DNA of 64,000 nt from Candidatus Nitrospira allomarina (GCF_032050975.1 NZ_CP116967.1:744001-808000), one strand, 5' to 3'; shown: positions 52,499 through 62,622, numbered from the stretch's first letter. Notes: generated by a model not told the origin, from the letters alone. Program-made: numbers and translations.

Positions 52499-55357
52499 GT
52501 GCCCACTGTGAGTGAACCGTCTTCCCCTCTTCCGATTCGTCATGTCGTGTTAGTCGACGCCTCAGGCTATATTTTCAGGGCCTTTCATGCCATCAAGATT
52601 TTGAACAGTCCGAATGGTACCCCCGTCAATGCCGTCTATGGATACATCACCATGCTGATGAAACTACTGGACGATATGAAACCCGATCATATTGCCGTCA
52701 TCTTTGATTCCGCACGAAAAACCTTTCGAAACGATCTGGCTCCCAGCTACAAGGCCAATCGCAGCGAACCACCTGAGGAGTTGGTGCCTCAATTTTCTCT
52801 CGTCCGGGAGGCGACACGGGCTTTTAATTTTGATTGCATTGAACTGAACGGTTTCGAAGCCGACGATCTGATCGCTACCTACGCAAAACATGCCATGGAA
52901 GCGGGCGCGAATGTGACCATCGTGTCCTCGGACAAAGATCTTATGCAGTTAGTATCAGAACAGGTCAGTATGTTCGATCCCATCAAAAGCCGAAAGATCG
53001 GTCCCGAGCAAGTTCTGGAAAAATTCGGTGTGCCCCCTGAGAAAGTTGTCGACGTACAGTCATTGGCGGGAGACTCCACGGACAATGTGCCCGGGGTCCC
53101 GGGTATCGGCATCAAAACAGCCGCACAACTCATCCAGGAATATGGTGACCTGGACACCCTCCTTACGCGCGCCTCAGAAATCAAGCAGAACAAGCGACGG
53201 GAAAGCCTCATTGAACATGCCGATAAGGCCCGACTCTCCCGTGAATTAGTCCGGCTTCGTTCCGATGTCCCGCTGCCATTTCCGCTTGAACAATTGGAGC
53301 GACGCCAGCCCAATATGGATTTATTAGCTGCCTTCCTCAATGAACAGGGCTTCAAATCGATTCTGGCTCGCTTACAAAGCCGCGTGAAGGGTGAACAGGA
53401 TCCCACTGTCACCCCTACTGCCACACCGGTCAACTCTGCACCAGCAGCGAAAGATCCCGAAACAAAGCCGCTGCCTACCAAAGCCCAGTACGAGTTAATT
53501 CAAACAGTGTCGGCCCTTCAAGGCTGGGTGGAGGAGGCGACTCGTCGCGGGATTGTGGCCGTCGACTGCGAAACCACGTCTCTGGATCAAACCAGAGCTG
53601 AATTGGTTGGGTTCTCACTGAGCCTGGAACCCGGCCAGGCCTGTTATGTACCTGTCGGTCATGTGGCCCCGGGATCCACGTCGCATCAGGATTTGCTCTC
53701 ACACGATACGTCTGCTGCCTTGCCGGAAAGACCGGAACAAATTCCCCTCCAACAGGCGCTCGACATCCTTGGGCCACTGCTGACAGACCCCGGTGTGCTC
53801 AAGATCGGGCACAATATCAAATACGACATGGTTGTGTTTCGCCGGTATGGCCTCAACGTGTCTCCCGTGGACGATACCATGCTGCTCTCATACGTCTTAG
53901 AGGGAGGCATGCATGGCCATGGCATGGACGAACTAGCCGAACACTTTTTGGGCCATACAACGATCAAATTTAAGGACGTCACGGGTACCGGAAAGTCTCA
54001 AATCACGTTTGATCAGGTTCCCCTGGAAAAAGCGTTGGAATATGCCGCTGAAGATGCCGATGTGACCCTGCAGCTCCATCAGGTCCTCAAACCTCGTCTC
54101 ATCAGCGAACACATGACCACCGTCTACGAAACGCTCGAGCGTCACCTCATTCCCGTGCTGGCCACCATGGAGAAAACAGGGATCAAAGTCGATGTGTCCC
54201 AACTCAAACAGGTCAGCCAGGAGTTTTCTCTCCGTCTCCGGGAATTGGAACAAGAGATCCATCGCCTGGCCGGAAAGACCTTTAATGTTGGTTCCCCCAA
54301 ACAACTCGGCGAAGTGATGTTTGACGACCTCGCCTTGGGAGGGGGTCAAAAAGGCAAAGCCGGCAGCTATAGCACAGGAGTCGATGTCCTCGATTCCTTA
54401 GCGGCCCAAGGCCACGAACTCCCGTCACGTGTCTTGGAATGGCGGCATTTGGAAAAACTGCGCAGCACGTATGCCGATGCGCTCATCCGTCAAATCAATC
54501 CCGACACAAACCGGGTGCATACCTCCTACGCCATGGCGTCTGCCGCAACGGGAAGACTCTCATCCACAGACCCCAATCTCCAGAACATTCCTATTCGCAC
54601 GGAAGAGGGCCGAAGAATCCGGCGCGCCTTTGTCGCGGAGCCTGGTTGGACACTGCTTTCGCTGGATTATTCACAGATTGAATTGCGTCTGCTCGCCCAC
54701 GTCGCGGATATTCCCGTTCTCAAGAAAGCCTTTTGGGAAGGCCAGGATATTCATGCCCTCACCGCCAGCCAGGTCTTCGGCATCCCCTTGGAACAGATGG
54801 ATCCTGGAATTCGACGAAAAGCCAAGGCCATCAATTTCGGCATTATTTATGGAATCAGCGCCTTCGGGTTGGCCCGCCAATTGAGTGTGGAGCCGGGCGA
54901 GGCCGCTGCTTACATCAAAACCTATTTTGAACAGTATCCCGGCATCCAGGATTACATGGAGCGCACCAAACAGTTTTGCCGGCAACACGGATACGTCCAG
55001 ACATTGTTTGGACGTCGGTGCCATGTCCCTGGCATTCATGATAAAAATCCCGCCAGACGAAATTTCTCTGAGCGAGCGGCCATCAATGCCCCATTGCAAG
55101 GCACGGCGGCCGACATCCTGAAGCGCGCCATGATCCGCGTACCTGCAGCATTGGCACAGCATGGGCTAACCCCCAAGGCAAAAATGCTATTGACCGTCCA
55201 CGATGAATTATTATTCGAGGTAGAAGAAGCCGCGGTCGAGCAAACCACTGCGGTCATTAAACAGGTGATGGAAGCCGCCACACTCCCTGCCCTACAATTG
55301 TCGATCCCGCTGACGGTCGAAGCAGGACATGGCCCATCCTGGGACAAAGCCCATTAA
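52499..55357 (+). CDS. polA: DNA polymerase I
   Basis: A 952-aa repair and Okazaki-fragment polymerase. Three parts are present: the 5'-3' exonuclease (about residues 15-310, VFDSARKTFRNDLAPSYKAN), an intact 3'-5' proofreading domain (about 325-560; VDCETTSLD, GHNIKYD, YAAEDAD) and the polymerase (motif A LSLDYSQIELRLLAHV, motif B RRKAKAINFGIIYG, motif C LLTVHDELLFEV). The start codon is GTG at 52499, with AGAGGA about 9 nt upstream. A Pro/Thr-rich linker joins the first two domains. Length is within the family range. Confidence 0.97.
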   Translation: MPTVSEPSSPLPIRHVVLVDASGYIFRAFHAIKILNSPNGTPVNAVYGYITMLMKLLDDMKPDHIAVIFDSARKTFRNDLAPSYKANRSEPPEELVPQFSLVREATRAFNFDCIELNGFEADDLIATYAKHAMEAGANVTIVSSDKDLMQLVSEQVSMFDPIKSRKIGPEQVLEKFGVPPEKVVDVQSLAGDSTDNVPGVPGIGIKTAAQLIQEYGDLDTLLTRASEIKQNKRRESLIEHADKARLSRELVRLRSDVPLPFPLEQLERRQPNMDLLAAFLNEQGFKSILARLQSRVKGEQDPTVTPTATPVNSAPAAKDPETKPLPTKAQYELIQTVSALQGWVEEATRRGIVAVDCETTSLDQTRAELVGFSLSLEPGQACYVPVGHVAPGSTSHQDLLSHDTSAALPERPEQIPLQQALDILGPLLTDPGVLKIGHNIKYDMVVFRRYGLNVSPVDDTMLLSYVLEGGMHGHGMDELAEHFLGHTTIKFKDVTGTGKSQITFDQVPLEKALEYAAEDADVTLQLHQVLKPRLISEHMTTVYETLERHLIPVLATMEKTGIKVDVSQLKQVSQEFSLRLRELEQEIHRLAGKTFNVGSPKQLGEVMFDDLALGGGQKGKAGSYSTGVDVLDSLAAQGHELPSRVLEWRHLEKLRSTYADALIRQINPDTNRVHTSYAMASAATGRLSSTDPNLQNIPIRTEEGRRIRRAFVAEPGWTLLSLDYSQIELRLLAHVADIPVLKKAFWEGQDIHALTASQVFGIPLEQMDPGIRRKAKAINFGIIYGISAFGLARQLSVEPGEAAAYIKTYFEQYPGIQDYMERTKQFCRQHGYVQTLFGRRCHVPGIHDKNPARRNFSERAAINAPLQGTAADILKRAMIRVPAALAQHGLTPKAKMLLTVHDELLFEVEEAAVEQTTAVIKQVMEAATLPALQLSIPLTVEAGHGPSWDKAH

Positions 55358-55399
55358 AAACCAAAAAGAGTCGTATAGGAGAAAGGACATTCATAAATA

Positions 55400-55687
55400 A
55401 TGGAAATACCGACCTATGGTGAATTATTGAAACTTGTCTGGTTTCTGGTGTGGCGACACGTGGTGATTCTGATGTTTGTGAGTATGACGATCGGATGGGC
55501 GGTTCCTGTGATCTTCAATAGCACGATCCCTGAAGACTCTCAGTATATTTTAGAAATCTGCATTTATGGCGTGCTATTCTTCGGCATCACCCCGTTTATT
55601 TTGAAGACCCTGTTTCAAAAACAATTTCAAGGCTTTCAAGTCATCTTCCAACGCGAAACCGACTCACCACCACTTTCTTCATCCTAA
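55400..55687 (+). CDS. Small hypothetical membrane protein
   Basis: A 95-aa protein with two likely membrane helices (about residues 18-40 and 49-69), followed by a charged tail. No family was recognised. A GGAGAAAGGA purine-rich stretch lies 10-20 nt before the ATG. It follows polA by 42 nt on the same strand and is probably co-transcribed. A structured intergenic repeat lies just downstream. Confidence 0.6.
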   Translation: MEIPTYGELLKLVWFLVWRHVVILMFVSMTIGWAVPVIFNSTIPEDSQYILEICIYGVLFFGITPFILKTLFQKQFQGFQVIFQRETDSPPLSSS

Positions 55688-55806
55688 AAATGGGATCGCA
55701 CTGAATAGATGATTTCCTTCTCTTTCATCTGGGTCAATGATATGTCCGTTTCCCATAATCCGACGCCTGCAGTCTGGCCAAAGGGAGGGACGCTCTTATC
55801 CGCCTG

Positions 55807-55948
55807 CGGGCCTTGTTTGAGCAGAGCGAGTTGGCCCGCTCTCCCTAGATTCGCGTCCGTCCTATTGAATGAGGCAGACTGGGCGTCAATGTTTTTGGGT
55901 CCTTTTCCCGAAAGAAAAGGACCTCGGCTGCCGGGCCGAAACCCGGCA
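55807..55948. repeat. Structured intergenic repeat, copy B (three hairpins)
   Basis: Stems are CGGGCC (55807-55812) with GGCCCG (55833-55838); GGTCCTTTTC (55898-55907) with GAAAAGGACC (55914-55923); and TGCCGGG (55929-55935) with CCCGGCA (55942-55948). Loops match copy A in length (20 and 6 nt for the first two). At several positions both partners of a pair differ from copy A, keeping the pairing. Confidence 0.75.
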
Positions 55949-56118
55949 TTATAGAAAAGCACGTTAACACGAGAATTGGTGGGATCAGTTCACCTGACAA
56001 AATTTGTTCATGGCCAAACACGAAAAGAGATATCCAATTCACATCACAAAACTATGAAACCAGAATCATAAATTATCTCTGATCCTAATTATTGCTCATC
56101 ACACATTCTGAACCTTAT

Positions 56119-56892
56119 ATGAAAATCGCCACCTGGAACGTCAACTCGATTAAAGTCCGGATCCCCCACTTGATGGAATGGGTCAAACAGGCCAACCCGG
56201 ACATTGTCCTGCTGCAAGAACTCAAAACCACTGAGGACCAGTTCCCCAGAATGGCCATCGAGGAGCTGGGCTATAATATGGCCATAGTCGGACAAAAAAC
56301 CTACAATGGAGTCGCAATCCTCTCCAAAGCCCCGATCGAGATCGAACACACCTCACTGCCTGGCGCCCCTTCTGACGAACAAGCCCGCTACGTGGAGGCG
56401 GTGGTGGGAAACGTTCGAGTAGCTTCAATTTATTTACCCAATGGGAATCCGGTGGAAACCGAGAAGTTTGCATATAAACTTGCCTGGTTGGATCGACTGA
56501 TTACGCATGCGCAATCGCTCTTAGCCCTGGAAGAAGCAGTGGTGTTAGGGGGAGACTTTAACGTATGCCCCACCGACCATGACGTCTATGATCCAAAAGG
56601 ATTTGCCGACGACGCCCTCTGCCGTCCTGAATCCCGTGCCCGCTTTCGCGCCCTCTGCCACCTCGGATACACCGATGCCCTTCGAGCCATGCACCCCGAA
56701 TTAGGTCTCTACACCTATTGGGATTACCAGGCCGGCCGATGGAACCGGGATGAAGGCCTACGCATCGACCATCTTCTGCTCTCTCCTCAAGCTGCCGATC
56801 GCTTGGTTGCTTCGGATGTGGATCGCGGGCCTCGCGGAATGGACAAACCTTCCGATCACACCCCCGTCTGGTGTGACCTGTCCCCCTCCTAA
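56119..56892 (+). CDS. xthA: Exodeoxyribonuclease III (AP endonuclease)
   Basis: A 257-aa enzyme that cleaves DNA at abasic sites and trims 3' ends. Conserved blocks of the EEP fold are visible: MKIATWNVNSIKVR, DIVLLQELKT with the metal-binding Glu, GGDFNVCPTDHDV, TYWDYQAGRWNRDEGLRIDH and the final SDHTPVW with the catalytic Asp-His. Length is normal. The ATG at 56119 starts the domain exactly; an upstream TTG is not needed. With nth broken in this genome segment, this enzyme may carry more of the abasic-site repair (inference). Confidence 0.95.
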   Translation: MKIATWNVNSIKVRIPHLMEWVKQANPDIVLLQELKTTEDQFPRMAIEELGYNMAIVGQKTYNGVAILSKAPIEIEHTSLPGAPSDEQARYVEAVVGNVRVASIYLPNGNPVETEKFAYKLAWLDRLITHAQSLLALEEAVVLGGDFNVCPTDHDVYDPKGFADDALCRPESRARFRALCHLGYTDALRAMHPELGLYTYWDYQAGRWNRDEGLRIDHLLLSPQAADRLVASDVDRGPRGMDKPSDHTPVWCDLSPS

Positions 56893-57166
56893 AAGAGGAG
56901 ACATCGCCTGGGCATAGCCTGATCAATACAGATTGATCAACATTATCTTTGTTCTTTTCCAAACAATTTTCATCTTTCCTTCTAGCCCAGGTCATACCCG
57001 GTTAAAAAAAATTATCCAGACATATTAAAAAAATCCCACACTACCCGATTGGCAAATGAAGAAAAATCTTCTATTCTGTAACTCTTGGGAACTAACACCC
57101 AAAACCCTGAAATGTATATTTTCTGCTGAGAAATTCCTGCTCCATTCCGACGAGCATTCATCACGC

Positions 57167-58594
57167 ATGGACTCCATTAAATTCGGGACCTCAGGGTGGC
57201 GGGCCATTGTGGCCGAGGACTTTACCGTCCGGAACATCCGTATAGTATGCCAGGGAATCGCTCAATTTCTCCGTCAACAGAAGCTGGGACAACAAGGCAT
57301 CCTGATTGGCTACGACGCACGATTTTTAGGGGAGCATTTTGCCAAAGTGGCTGCAGAAGTCATGGCGGCCCATGGGATCCCTTGTCTGATTTGCGACCGC
57401 GACACGCCGATCCCGGCCATCTCTTACCACGTGGTCAGTCGCAAATTATCAGGAGCCATGAATATCTCAGCCAGCCATAATTCTCCTGAATGGAACGGGA
57501 TCAAGTTTACGCCGGACTGGGGAGGATCAGCGCTGCCAGAAACCACTAAGGCCATTGAACTCCGCATCCTACCCCTGTTGCATGGGGAACACATCAAATG
57601 GCTCCCCTGGGAGCGGGCAACACACGATGGTATGGTGCGGCATTTCGATCCGCAACCCGAGTATTTGAAAGCTCTGGAATCGCTGGTGGATCGCGACCGC
57701 ATCCGGAACGGCCGGATCCGGGTGATTTTTGATCCCCTCTATGGAACCTCCAGGCATTATCTGGACGAATTCCTCCGGCAAGCCGGTGCAAAAATGGCTG
57801 TCTTACACCATTGGCGAGATCCGTATTTTGGAGGATTTCGACCGGAACCGACCCACGAGACACTTCAGGATCTGAAAGAGACCGTTCGCCGCGAAGGGGC
57901 ACACCTCGGCCTGGCGATCGACGGAGACGGAGGCCGGTTTGGCATCGTGGATGCCGACGGCACCTTCATTCAAGCCAACTACATCCTGGCCCTCTTGTCG
58001 GATTATCTCATTCGCAGTCGGCAATGGACCGGTGGAGTTGCCCGCTCGGTCGCCACCACCCATCTCATTGATGCCGTGGCGGCACACCATGGACTCACCG
58101 TGCATGAAACCCCGGTCGGATTCAAATACATCGGCGAATTGCTTGCGAAGGGAGAAGTGGTCTTTGGGGGGGAAGAGAGCGCCGGGATGTCCATCAAGGG
58201 CCACGTACCGGAAACAGATGGGATATTGGCCGGCGCGTTGGTTGCAGAGATGGTGGCCTTTACGGGACAGACCATTCAGGAGTTACTGAAAGACCTCTTT
58301 GACCGAGTAGGAGCTGCGTTCACGACACGACAAGATCTGCCGATGAGCGAACACCTCAAGACACAGGTCAAGCAGATATTTGAACATCCACCATCGGAGT
58401 TTGCGGGAGCAGAGGTCATCCATGTCAATAAACTGGATGGCTGCAAACTCATCCTGCCGGATGACTCCTGGTATCTTATTCGATTGTCCGGAACCGAATC
58501 CCTCGTCCGATGCTATGGCGAAGCCAAAACCCCTGAGCGCCTCGCCGAGATCATGAACGCCGGCAAAGAACTGCTCCTTTTTCCCGTTAGATAA
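57167..58594 (+). CDS. Phosphoglucomutase/phosphomannomutase family protein
   Basis: A 475-aa alpha-D-phosphohexomutase. FGTSGWRAIVAEDFT starts domain 1, the phospho-Ser loop is GAMNISASHNSPEWNG, the Mg loop is AIDGDGGRFG, the sugar-binding loop is GGEESAG, and the phosphate-binding loop is RLSGTESLVRCYGE. It should interconvert hexose 1- and 6-phosphates, feeding glycogen or polysaccharide synthesis; glucose versus mannose preference cannot be told safely. The ATG at 57167 starts the fold; a longer frame from 57056 adds residues unlike the family. Confidence 0.93.
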   Translation: MDSIKFGTSGWRAIVAEDFTVRNIRIVCQGIAQFLRQQKLGQQGILIGYDARFLGEHFAKVAAEVMAAHGIPCLICDRDTPIPAISYHVVSRKLSGAMNISASHNSPEWNGIKFTPDWGGSALPETTKAIELRILPLLHGEHIKWLPWERATHDGMVRHFDPQPEYLKALESLVDRDRIRNGRIRVIFDPLYGTSRHYLDEFLRQAGAKMAVLHHWRDPYFGGFRPEPTHETLQDLKETVRREGAHLGLAIDGDGGRFGIVDADGTFIQANYILALLSDYLIRSRQWTGGVARSVATTHLIDAVAAHHGLTVHETPVGFKYIGELLAKGEVVFGGEESAGMSIKGHVPETDGILAGALVAEMVAFTGQTIQELLKDLFDRVGAAFTTRQDLPMSEHLKTQVKQIFEHPPSEFAGAEVIHVNKLDGCKLILPDDSWYLIRLSGTESLVRCYGEAKTPERLAEIMNAGKELLLFPVR

Positions 58595-58841
58595 GTCTTT
58601 AAAAATTTTTCAATTTTCCGTATTTTTTCTCTCAAATCGGCCATTTTCTCCTCATACCTTCTTGGTGATTTACGCCTAGATGAAGAACATAGCTCTCAAA
58701 GGCCCGATGTCCATCCAGGCTCGAGAGACAGTGGACGAATATAGGATAGCAACAGATAGCCGGATTTTTGGTGAAAATGCAATATATGTGAGGATTTAAA
58801 CAATCTCGGAGCAGGATGGGAAGATGGAGAAGAGGTCATTC

Positions 58842-58865
58842 GGGGGTGGACAAAGGCCCACCCCC
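58842..58865. terminator. GC-rich hairpin between convergent genes, possible terminator
   Basis: GGGGGTGG (58842-58849) pairs perfectly with CCACCCCC (58858-58865) around an 8-nt loop. It lies between the hexomutase gene and the minus-strand HPF-like gene. No long T run follows on either strand. Confidence 0.4.
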
Positions 58866-58888
58866 ATGCCTCTCATTAAGCTTTAAGG

Positions 58889-59266
58889 TCAGACGGCGGT
58901 TAACGCCATGGCTTTTTCGATCCGTTTGGCTGTAGCTTTGGCATTGCGGGCCAACCGTTTTTCTTCAACTTTATCCAGTTCATGCTCTATGGCCTGAAAG
59001 GCTGAGCGAATGGCTTCTTCAAAGGTTTTTGATTCTTTTCTGGCGGTCACCGTTCGACGCCGGGGAAGCGTCACGACCACCAGCGCCTCCGCGTTATCAG
59101 CCCCTTTTTTATGATGGGCATTTTTCGTAAGAGTGACACGGGCATGAATGATGCGAATGGTATCCGTTTGCAACGCCTCAGTCCGTCTCTCTATTTCGGC
59201 TTTCCACCGAGGGGTCATGCCAACGTTTCGGCTCTCAATTTTTACATCCAGCGATTGTTCATCCAT
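58889..59266 (-). CDS. HPF/RaiA-like ribosome-associated protein
   Basis: A 125-aa protein with the beta-alpha-beta-beta-beta-alpha layout of the HPF/RaiA (sigma-54 modulation) family: VKIESRNVGMTPRWKAEIERR, IIHARVTLTKNAHHKKG, EALVVVTLPRRRTVTARKES and a helix FEEAIRSAFQAIEHELDKVEEKR. Members bind the 30S decoding centre and help ribosomes hibernate. The C-terminal tail is basic and lacks the dimerisation domain of long HPF. A GAAGGAG site lies 5 nt before the ATG at 59266; a GTG two codons earlier is less likely. Confidence 0.85.
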   Translation of the reverse strand: MDEQSLDVKIESRNVGMTPRWKAEIERRTEALQTDTIRIIHARVTLTKNAHHKKGADNAEALVVVTLPRRRTVTARKESKTFEEAIRSAFQAIEHELDKVEEKRLARNAKATAKRIEKAMALTAV

Positions 59267-59522
59267 AGACACTCCTTCTTTGGCTGTTCGTTAAATCTGT
59301 GAAACATCCAACACCTTCCGGCCTGTTTTTCGGATGACGAAATCCTGAGTCAACCCTCCTTTTCTTTTGGTTTTCTACAGTGTAAAAATTTCTCTTTCTT
59401 CAGTCAAAGGCCTCATCACGAAATCTGTAATTTTTTTTCTCTGGGCAAGACTGATACAGTATATCAGGGTGGGTGGAATACGAAGGAGTTTCCACCCTCT
59501 TAGCTCAAAGGAGGGCTATCAG

Positions 59523-60044
59523 ATGTCTATAAACGTACATGTCAACAGGAGAGATCTTATGAAAATCGGCTTGGCATTAGGGTTCGGAGTTCTCGCCAAA
59601 ACTCTCGGCGTGGCATTGGCCGCTCCCACCCCCTCAACCGGGGGTTCGGATATCACCAAAATCACGAAAACGGATGAAGAGTGGAAGGCGCTGTTAACCC
59701 CCATGCAATACCGTGTTTTGCGGCATGAAGACACCGAGCCGCCCTTTACCAATGAATATCATCAAAGTAAGGCCAAAGGCACTTACCAATGCGCCGGGTG
59801 CGAGTTGCCACTTTTTTCTTCCGACACGAAATTCGACAGCGGAACCGGCTGGCCAAGTTTTTGGCAACCGATTTCAGAAAAAGTGGTCGAAACTCGAACC
59901 GACTGGAAGATCATTTATCCCCGGACGGAAGTCCATTGTGCCCGATGCGGTGGCCACCAGGGACACATTTTTGATGACGGCCCCCCGCCGACGGGATTAC
60001 GCTATTGCATTAATTCCGCGGCGTTGAAATTTGTTCCGGCGTAG
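59523..60044 (+). CDS. msrB: Peptide-methionine (R)-S-oxide reductase, Tat-exported
   Basis: A 173-aa protein that reduces methionine-R-sulfoxide in proteins. An N-terminal twin-arginine signal is visible (NRRDLMK at residues 8-14, then a hydrophobic stretch to about 33 ending ALAA). The MsrB core has zinc-binding Cys90, Cys93, Cys139 and Cys142, the block FDSGTGWPSFW and catalytic Cys162 in RYCINS. Export implies repair of oxidised periplasmic proteins. AAAGGAGGG lies before the ATG at 59523. Its last 35 nt overlap the end of the convergent sigma-54 activator gene. Confidence 0.95.
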   Translation: MSINVHVNRRDLMKIGLALGFGVLAKTLGVALAAPTPSTGGSDITKITKTDEEWKALLTPMQYRVLRHEDTEPPFTNEYHQSKAKGTYQCAGCELPLFSSDTKFDSGTGWPSFWQPISEKVVETRTDWKIIYPRTEVHCARCGGHQGHIFDDGPPPTGLRYCINSAALKFVPA

Positions 60045-62622
60045 CAAAGCGCTGGTGCACCAACTGCTCGACTGCCGGAAAATGTCGTTCCGGAAGATTG
60101 CGAAAACGTTTTCGGCAGTCAGCCACCGCTTCTTCAGCAGACGTGTAGTGTCTGGAAGAAGGAAGCAGGTTTTTTGAATACTCGCGCAGCCTTCTCGCGA
60201 CCAAGGGGGTCAAGGTTTTATCCCCGGCCAGCATCTGCGCCGCCGCTTCAATATTTCCATGATAGTCGACTAACGCCTGAAATCCGAGACCTTTCAATCG
60301 TTGAGTGACAGTGCTGCGATCCCACCCTAAAGCTTTAGCTGTCACCTGCATATCGAATCCATGACGGCGCAGGCATTCCAACACCATGTCATCCTCCAAT
60401 CGTTCCAGTTCCACCCGACCCCCTTCACCCTTCAAGGACGGCATGACGGGGCTACTGAGATGCAAATCTGCTTCGGTTATGAGGGACCCGTTGGCCAACG
60501 CCACTGCCTGGGCCACGGTTTGTCGAAGTTCTCGAATGTTGCCCGGCCATCGATAGGCCATGATCCCATCCAATGCCCCTTGCGTGAACCTCAAATCCAT
60601 TCGATTCTGTTGCCGGGAAAAATACTGCAGAAAGGATTGAGCCAATAGCAGGCAGTCTTCCTCCCCTCGTTCCCGCAGAGGAGGCAGAGTTAACACAATA
60701 CTCCGTAATCGATAATATAAATCTTCCCGGTATCGGCCTGCCTCCACATCTTGTTGAAGATTGCAATTTGTCGCCGCGATAATTCGCACATCCACCTGAG
60801 TGAGCCGGCTTTCTCCAACCCGGTGAAATGACCCGTCCTCCAGAAACCGCAGTAATTTTGCTTGCAAATCGGATGGGAGTTCGCCGACTTCATCCAAAAA
60901 GAGCGTTCCCCCATTCGCCGTTTCAATATACCCCTCACGACCAACCGCGCCGGTAAAGGCCCCCTTCACATGGCCGAATAATTCTCCTTCAAATAACTCC
61001 GGCCGGATTGCGGCCATATTTACCGATACAAAAGGGCCACGATGCCGAGGACTCAACGCATGGGCCGCTCGAGCAAACACCTCTTTGCCCGTGCCTGTTT
61101 CTCCCAATAGTAGAATGGGACTCTGGGTCCCGGACGCTTTTTTTAAATCCTGAAAAACGCGAAGGACCGAAGGGGCACGGGTCAGAATATGAAACGACTC
61201 ACATTCTTGAAGTAATGCCGGATTCTCGCGGGATTCGGGGTACCGATGCTCAGGATGCTGCATGGCCGGCACCTGCCGACGAAGATCCTCCAATTCAATC
61301 TGCAACCGGTCAATCTGTCGTCGGGTTTCTTCTACCTCGGCTTGGGAAAACTCTAATTGGCGGGACACCCCCCCTTGCTGAGTTTCTAAACCTTCAATAA
61401 CCGTCGCCGACCGGTGGGCATGATCTTGTGCCACATGTAAGCGAGTTTCGAGTTCCCGGACATGCTGCTGTCTTTCTGCCAGTTCTGTTTCCAATTGCTG
61501 TAGCTGCTGTCGACCCTGAGCGATCCGCCGTTGAATAATCGACCGGGACAGGGACAACCGCCAAGCCAGCGATCCCCCTAAGGTCATTCCTAAAGCCAAT
61601 CCTGTACTCAAGATCGGCCACACCCAACCACTGTGAAGTCCCCACAACAGAGCCAGCCCCGCAAGAAGAGTACCGGCTAAGCCCATCATCCCCAGGCGAG
61701 TTGGCGGAGTTTCCCAAAGAAGGAAACAGGCAAAGAACAGGCCTACACTCGCCGTTACAAGAAAAGCGACCCACGGAGGAGTCCTGGAAATCCATCCGTT
61801 TGTCAGTACCGCGTTGGCCAATAAGGCATGAAGAAATTCTACCGGCACCTCGGATTCCCACGGGGTTGAAAGAGTTGGTTGCTTCGACACAGGAGAAAAA
61901 AGGATCACCGCTTTTCCGCGAAACAATTTCGATAATTGATCACGATCTTTACTCTGAATGATGTTCCACACATCCGCAAAGGCATGCCTGGGAAAGGATG
62001 ACGTTGCCCAATGTCCAATAAACCGAAATTGAGGGTCGTTGATCTTCGGTTTCATAGCTGTGTCCGTTTCCGATAACAACGAGGCCATTACGAGACCGAT
62101 CGGAGGATGCGGCGATGAACCTGCAGAAAGGGGATGGGACTTCACACCCCTAAGCACCCCATCCGCATCAGACATCAAGGTCAGCGTCCCCAACGCGGTT
62201 GCCGCATCCGCCAAGGCGGGAGGAACCGAATCCGGGTAGACCACAGATCCGACTCGTTTGGTCACTTCAGCCAGTCGAACCAGTCCAGCCAACCCCCCAC
62301 ATTCCGAGGCCATCGGGGAGGACACATCAATTGAGGGTACGATGAGAGCAGCGCCGGCCTCATGAAGGGCCAGCAGTGTGGACTCCAACACGGAAAGATT
62401 CCATCGTCCTTCCCCACATAACGCAGGACTGGTGCTCTTCGTGACCGTCACCATGACCAGTGAAGGGTCGACAGGCCCAGGTGCCATGTGAGCCAGTTGC
62501 CAATCAGTTAACCATCGTTCTCCCTGGGGAACAAGTGAGGAGACGCTAAAAGCCAACACCGTGTTCACCAGTGAAAAGGCGAGGGCCAATGCCATGGTCT
62601 TGGTCTTGGAACTATTCGTCAT
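60010..62622 (-). CDS. Sigma-54-dependent transcriptional activator with CHASE2-like sensor
   Basis: A protein of about 870 aa. The N-terminus has one membrane helix, a periplasmic CHASE2-like domain (about residues 35-275), then two or three further helices (about 280-350). A long coiled coil (about 360-465) leads to the AAA+ domain: Walker A GETGTGKE, the sigma-54 contact motif GAFTGA, Walker B GGTLFLDEVGELP and the arginine-finger region. A Fis-type HTH follows (VLECLRRHGFDMQVTAKALG, DRSTVTQRL), then a tail of about 90 residues. A membrane-bound activator that reads periplasmic signals directly is unusual. The target genes are unknown. Confidence 0.9.
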   Translation of the reverse strand: MTNSSKTKTMALALAFSLVNTVLAFSVSSLVPQGERWLTDWQLAHMAPGPVDPSLVMVTVTKSTSPALCGEGRWNLSVLESTLLALHEAGAALIVPSIDVSSPMASECGGLAGLVRLAEVTKRVGSVVYPDSVPPALADAATALGTLTLMSDADGVLRGVKSHPLSAGSSPHPPIGLVMASLLSETDTAMKPKINDPQFRFIGHWATSSFPRHAFADVWNIIQSKDRDQLSKLFRGKAVILFSPVSKQPTLSTPWESEVPVEFLHALLANAVLTNGWISRTPPWVAFLVTASVGLFFACFLLWETPPTRLGMMGLAGTLLAGLALLWGLHSGWVWPILSTGLALGMTLGGSLAWRLSLSRSIIQRRIAQGRQQLQQLETELAERQQHVRELETRLHVAQDHAHRSATVIEGLETQQGGVSRQLEFSQAEVEETRRQIDRLQIELEDLRRQVPAMQHPEHRYPESRENPALLQECESFHILTRAPSVLRVFQDLKKASGTQSPILLLGETGTGKEVFARAAHALSPRHRGPFVSVNMAAIRPELFEGELFGHVKGAFTGAVGREGYIETANGGTLFLDEVGELPSDLQAKLLRFLEDGSFHRVGESRLTQVDVRIIAATNCNLQQDVEAGRYREDLYYRLRSIVLTLPPLRERGEEDCLLLAQSFLQYFSRQQNRMDLRFTQGALDGIMAYRWPGNIRELRQTVAQAVALANGSLITEADLHLSSPVMPSLKGEGGRVELERLEDDMVLECLRRHGFDMQVTAKALGWDRSTVTQRLKGLGFQALVDYHGNIEAAAQMLAGDKTLTPLVARRLREYSKNLLPSSRHYTSAEEAVADCRKRFRNLPERHFPAVEQLVHQRFATPEQISTPRN

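Noticed and set aside
55684-55962. 92-aa minus-strand frame
   Set aside because: It coincides with structured repeat copy B; a similar artefact covers copy A.
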